Positions 5,905 to 7,661 of a stretch of DNA of 7,661 bases are shown here, in pieces. Made by a program: the position numbers and the translations under genes. Each line of letters starts with the position of its first letter. The stretch's first letter is position 1. Source of the DNA: JBBSIN01 sp038232055. Lineage in GTDB: Bacteria; Actinomycetota; Actinomycetes; JADGOV01. The notes under the pieces are model-generated. The model was given only the letters and a program-made list of their open reading frames with translations. It was not told where the DNA came from and made no database searches. The DNA lies in the NCBI GenBank assembly GCA_038232055.1, contig JBBSIN010000080.1, positions 1-7,661 on the forward strand, in the 5' to 3' direction.

Positions 5905-6707
5905 ACCCGCCCGAACCCGACGACTGGCGAGTCGGTGCGGGTCAGGAAGCGGGCGGTCAGCCCGAGCAGGAGCAGCGGCGGCAGCACGATGACGAGCGAG
6001 AGCGCCGCCGCCACCGCCGTGTCGTTGCCACGGACGTAGGCGAAGAGCAGCAGGGGGAGCGTGCGTACGACGCCGCCGCCCACGAGCAGCGTGAGGATGT
6101 ACTCGCTCCAGGAGATCAGGAAGGCGAACAGGGCGGCGACGGCGAGGCCGGGCAGCACCGCGGGGAGCGTTACCGTGCGGAAGACCTGCAGCGGTCCGGC
6201 GCCCAGCACCCTGGCCTGCTCCTCGTAGCCGATGTCGTAGTTCGCGAAGACGCTGGCCATGACGAGCGTCACGTACGGGACGGTCGGGACGAGGTGCACG
6301 AGGACGACACCGGCCACGGTGTCGGCCAGGCCGTAGCGGATGAACAGCACCTGGATCCCGAGCGTCACCGCCAGCCCGGGCACGATGACCGGCGCCAGCA
6401 TGAGGAACTGCACGACGCGCTTGCCGCGAAAGGCGTAGAGCCCGAGCGCCCGCCCCGCGGAGAGCCCGATGAGGCAGCCGACGGCCGCGACGGTGACCGC
6501 GATGACGGTCGATGTCACCAGCCCGTGCAGCACCTGCGACGACGGGGCGGCCAGCACGTGCAGTGACCGGGTGGTGAGCTGCTGCGGGACGATCGCCGGA
6601 AACCGCCACTCGGCGGCAAATGTCCACATCACCAGCGGCACGAACGGAACCAGCAGCCCAAGCAGCAGCAGGCTCAGCGGCACGACGCGGGTCACGGACC
6701 GGCTCAC
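5901..6707 (-). CDS. ABC importer permease (PotC-like second membrane subunit)
   Basis: A 268-residue inner-membrane permease of the binding-protein-dependent type. About six hydrophobic segments are visible, near residues 9-30, 62-85, 99-124, 130-155, 186-208 and 232-252. The cytoplasmic EAA loop that docks onto the ATPase is at about 161-182 (YEEQARVLGAG...TVTLP). The N-terminus MSRSVTRV followed by a long hydrophobic helix is a normal permease start. The GTG at 6707 overlaps the stop of the upstream permease gene as GTGA, and its own stop overlaps the ATPase start as ATGA, so the three proteins are probably made in matched amounts. It likely pairs with the other permease as a heterodimer. 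Confidence 0.92.
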   Translation of the reverse strand: MSRSVTRVVPLSLLLLGLLVPFVPLVMWTFAAEWRFPAIVPQQLTTRSLHVLAAPSSQVLHGLVTSTVIAVTVAAVGCLIGLSAGRALGLYAFRGKRVVQFLMLAPVIVPGLAVTLGIQVLFIRYGLADTVAGVVLVHLVPTVPYVTLVMASVFANYDIGYEEQARVLGAGPLQVFRTVTLPAVLPGLAVAALFAFLISWSEYILTLLVGGGVVRTLPLLLFAYVRGNDTAVAAALSLVIVLPPLLLLGLTARFLTRTDSPVVGFGRV

Positions 6708-7522
6708 CGCGGGCCGCCGCGGAGGTAGCGGCCGGCGAGCCGCATGTAGACCAGGACCATGACGCTGACCATGGCGGCGATGAGGACACCGATCGCCATC
6801 GCCTCGGGTCGCGAGTTGAGGTCGACGTCGACGTAGGACTGGTAGGCGACGACGGGCAGGGTGGCCGGGTACGGGCGTCCCAGGAGGTAAGGGATTTCGT
6901 ACGAGCCGAAGGTGAACGCGAAAACGATGACCGACGTGGAGAGCACCGCCGGTGTGATCAGCGGCAGCGTGACGTGCCGGAACCGCTGCCAGCGGCCGGC
7001 ACCGAGCGTGCGCGCGGCATCCTCGAGGTCGGCGATGCCGCCAGCCAGCGCCGCGAGCACCACGACGCCGATGAACGGCACCTCCTTCCAGACGTACTCC
7101 GCGAGAATCGCGAAACCGACCCGGTCGGCGGTGAGCGCCGGGAAGTCGGCCGGCACCGGCACCAGTCCCACTGCGTGGCCGAGCCGCGCGAGCAACCCGC
7201 TCTGCGCAAGCAGCAGCAGCATCGCGACACCGCCGACGAGGTGGGGCACCGGAAGGTTGAGCTGGAAGAGCAGCGTCACGAGCCGGCGGCCTCGCGTCGT
7301 ACGCCGGACGAGAAGTGCCGCAGCCACCGCGAGCACCGCGGAGAGCGTCGTCGCAGTGAGCGAGAGCCGGAAGGTCAGGGCGATCGATGCGCGTACCGCC
7401 GGGTCAGCCCACAGTGTCCGGTAGGCGTCGAGGGTCAGTGGCGTCGAGCCGAGGTAGGGCTGATAGCCGAGGCTCTGCGCCACCCCGAGCGCGAAGCCAC
7501 CGAGAAAGAGCAACAGCACCAC
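6704..7522 (-). CDS. ABC importer permease (PotB-like first membrane subunit)
   Basis: A permease of at least 272 residues. Hydrophobic segments lie at about 1-19, 48-72, 82-112, 136-160, 190-215 and 242-260. The EAA loop is at about 166-187 (LEDAARTLGAG...VTLPLITP), followed by FGSYEIPYLLGRPYP, as in PotB-type subunits. The start is doubtful. GTG 7522 is the first ATG or GTG in the frame, but it cuts into the first membrane helix. The frame upstream, open to a stop at 7622-7624, encodes LTGRQRLRIGLLLSPALA, exactly the basic tail plus helix start expected of a permease. A CTG at 7576, one base after the binding-protein stop, would supply this N-terminus and give 290 residues. The stop overlaps the next permease as GTGA. 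Confidence 0.9.
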   Translation of the reverse strand: MVLLLFLGGFALGVAQSLGYQPYLGSTPLTLDAYRTLWADPAVRASIALTFRLSLTATTLSAVLAVAAALLVRRTTRGRRLVTLLFQLNLPVPHLVGGVAMLLLLAQSGLLARLGHAVGLVPVPADFPALTADRVGFAILAEYVWKEVPFIGVVVLAALAGGIADLEDAARTLGAGRWQRFRHVTLPLITPAVLSTSVIVFAFTFGSYEIPYLLGRPYPATLPVVAYQSYVDVDLNSRPEAMAIGVLIAAMVSVMVLVYMRLAGRYLRGGPR

Positions 7523-7577
7523 GGCGAGCGCCGGGCTGAGCAGGAGCCCGATCCGCAGCCGCTGTCTGCCGGTCAGC

Positions 7578-7661
7578 TCACTTCTGGAGGACGTTGGTCT
7601 TCCAGTCCTTCTCGATCGTCGTCAGCCACGTGCTCTGCAACTCGGGGATGACGTGCTTCGC
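7578..7661 (-). CDS. C-terminal end of an ABC extracellular substrate-binding protein (partial)
   Basis: The last 27 codons of a gene entering from the right edge, ending WLTTIEKDWKTNVLQK. A frame with Trp-rich, charged helical character ending just before a permease gene fits the C-terminal helix of an extracellular solute-binding protein, the usual first gene of such operons. The stop (7578-7580) is followed after one base by the CTG that may start the permease. The fragment is too short for a family assignment on its own; the call rests mostly on operon order. Confidence 0.72.
   Translation of the reverse strand, partial: AKHVIPELQSTWLTTIEKDWKTNVLQK

Noticed and set aside
5905..6789. Upstream extension of the ATPase frame to 639 codons (apparent fusion protein)
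   Set aside because: The extension lies over the permease gene in another frame and has shadow composition. ATG 5904 with the ATGA overlap is the natural start.
7020..7230. Repeated CAGCAG/GCC-type runs in the permease genes as possible tandem repeats
   Set aside because: They reflect Leu- and Ala-rich membrane helices with GC-biased codons, not a true tandem repeat.
6620..7651. Long plus-strand frame opposite the permease gene (343 codons)
   Set aside because: The translation is highly charged, rich in Arg, Glu, His and Asp, and is the antisense of hydrophobic membrane segments. It is not a credible protein.

Overview
The window is very GC-rich, densely packed with overlapping genes, and uses many GTG starts. 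With the protein families seen, this points to a high-GC Actinomycetota chromosome. The genus cannot be read from the window. No rRNA, tRNA, CRISPR array or recognisable transposase gene is present.

Layout, left to right. (1) Positions 1-1723, plus strand: the 3' part of a D-isomer-specific 2-hydroxyacid dehydrogenase, overlapping by 4 bp (GTGA) with a GNAT-family acetyltransferase. (2) Positions 1710-3725, minus strand: a complete GH42-type beta-galactosidase whose 3' end converges on the acetyltransferase with a 14-bp overlap. (3) Positions 3707-4861: a compact unit with one minus-strand gene, an AbiEi-like winged helix fused to a DUF559 (Vsr-like) nuclease-type domain. The gene lies between two pairs of inverted copies of an 18-bp sequence, consensus GGGGCCNATTGACCACAT. 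(4) Positions 4870-7661, minus strand: an ABC importer operon in the order substrate-binding protein (only the C-terminus is in the window), permease, permease, ATPase. At least the last three genes are translationally coupled through 4-bp overlaps.

How the parts may work together. The ABC operon has its own ATPase and two permeases of about 270 residues. It resembles the spermidine/putrescine, Fe3+, thiamine or phosphonate importer group rather than the usual sugar systems that share an ATPase. Its substrate cannot be named, and a link to the beta-galactosidase is only by proximity. The dehydrogenase and acetyltransferase look like the end of a separate plus-strand catabolic or modification operon.

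The most unusual part is the repeat-bracketed AbiEi/DUF559 gene. All four copies lie within about 1.15 kb, two on each side of the gene, with each pair facing inward. I saw no other copy in the window. One pair is a perfect 19-bp inverted repeat that reaches the start region of the beta-galactosidase. Possible readings are an operator set for the winged-helix protein, a small selfish unit with terminal inverted repeats, or a REP-like palindrome paired with a nuclease. A perfect DnaA-box consensus (TTATCCACA) lies in the same gene's upstream region.
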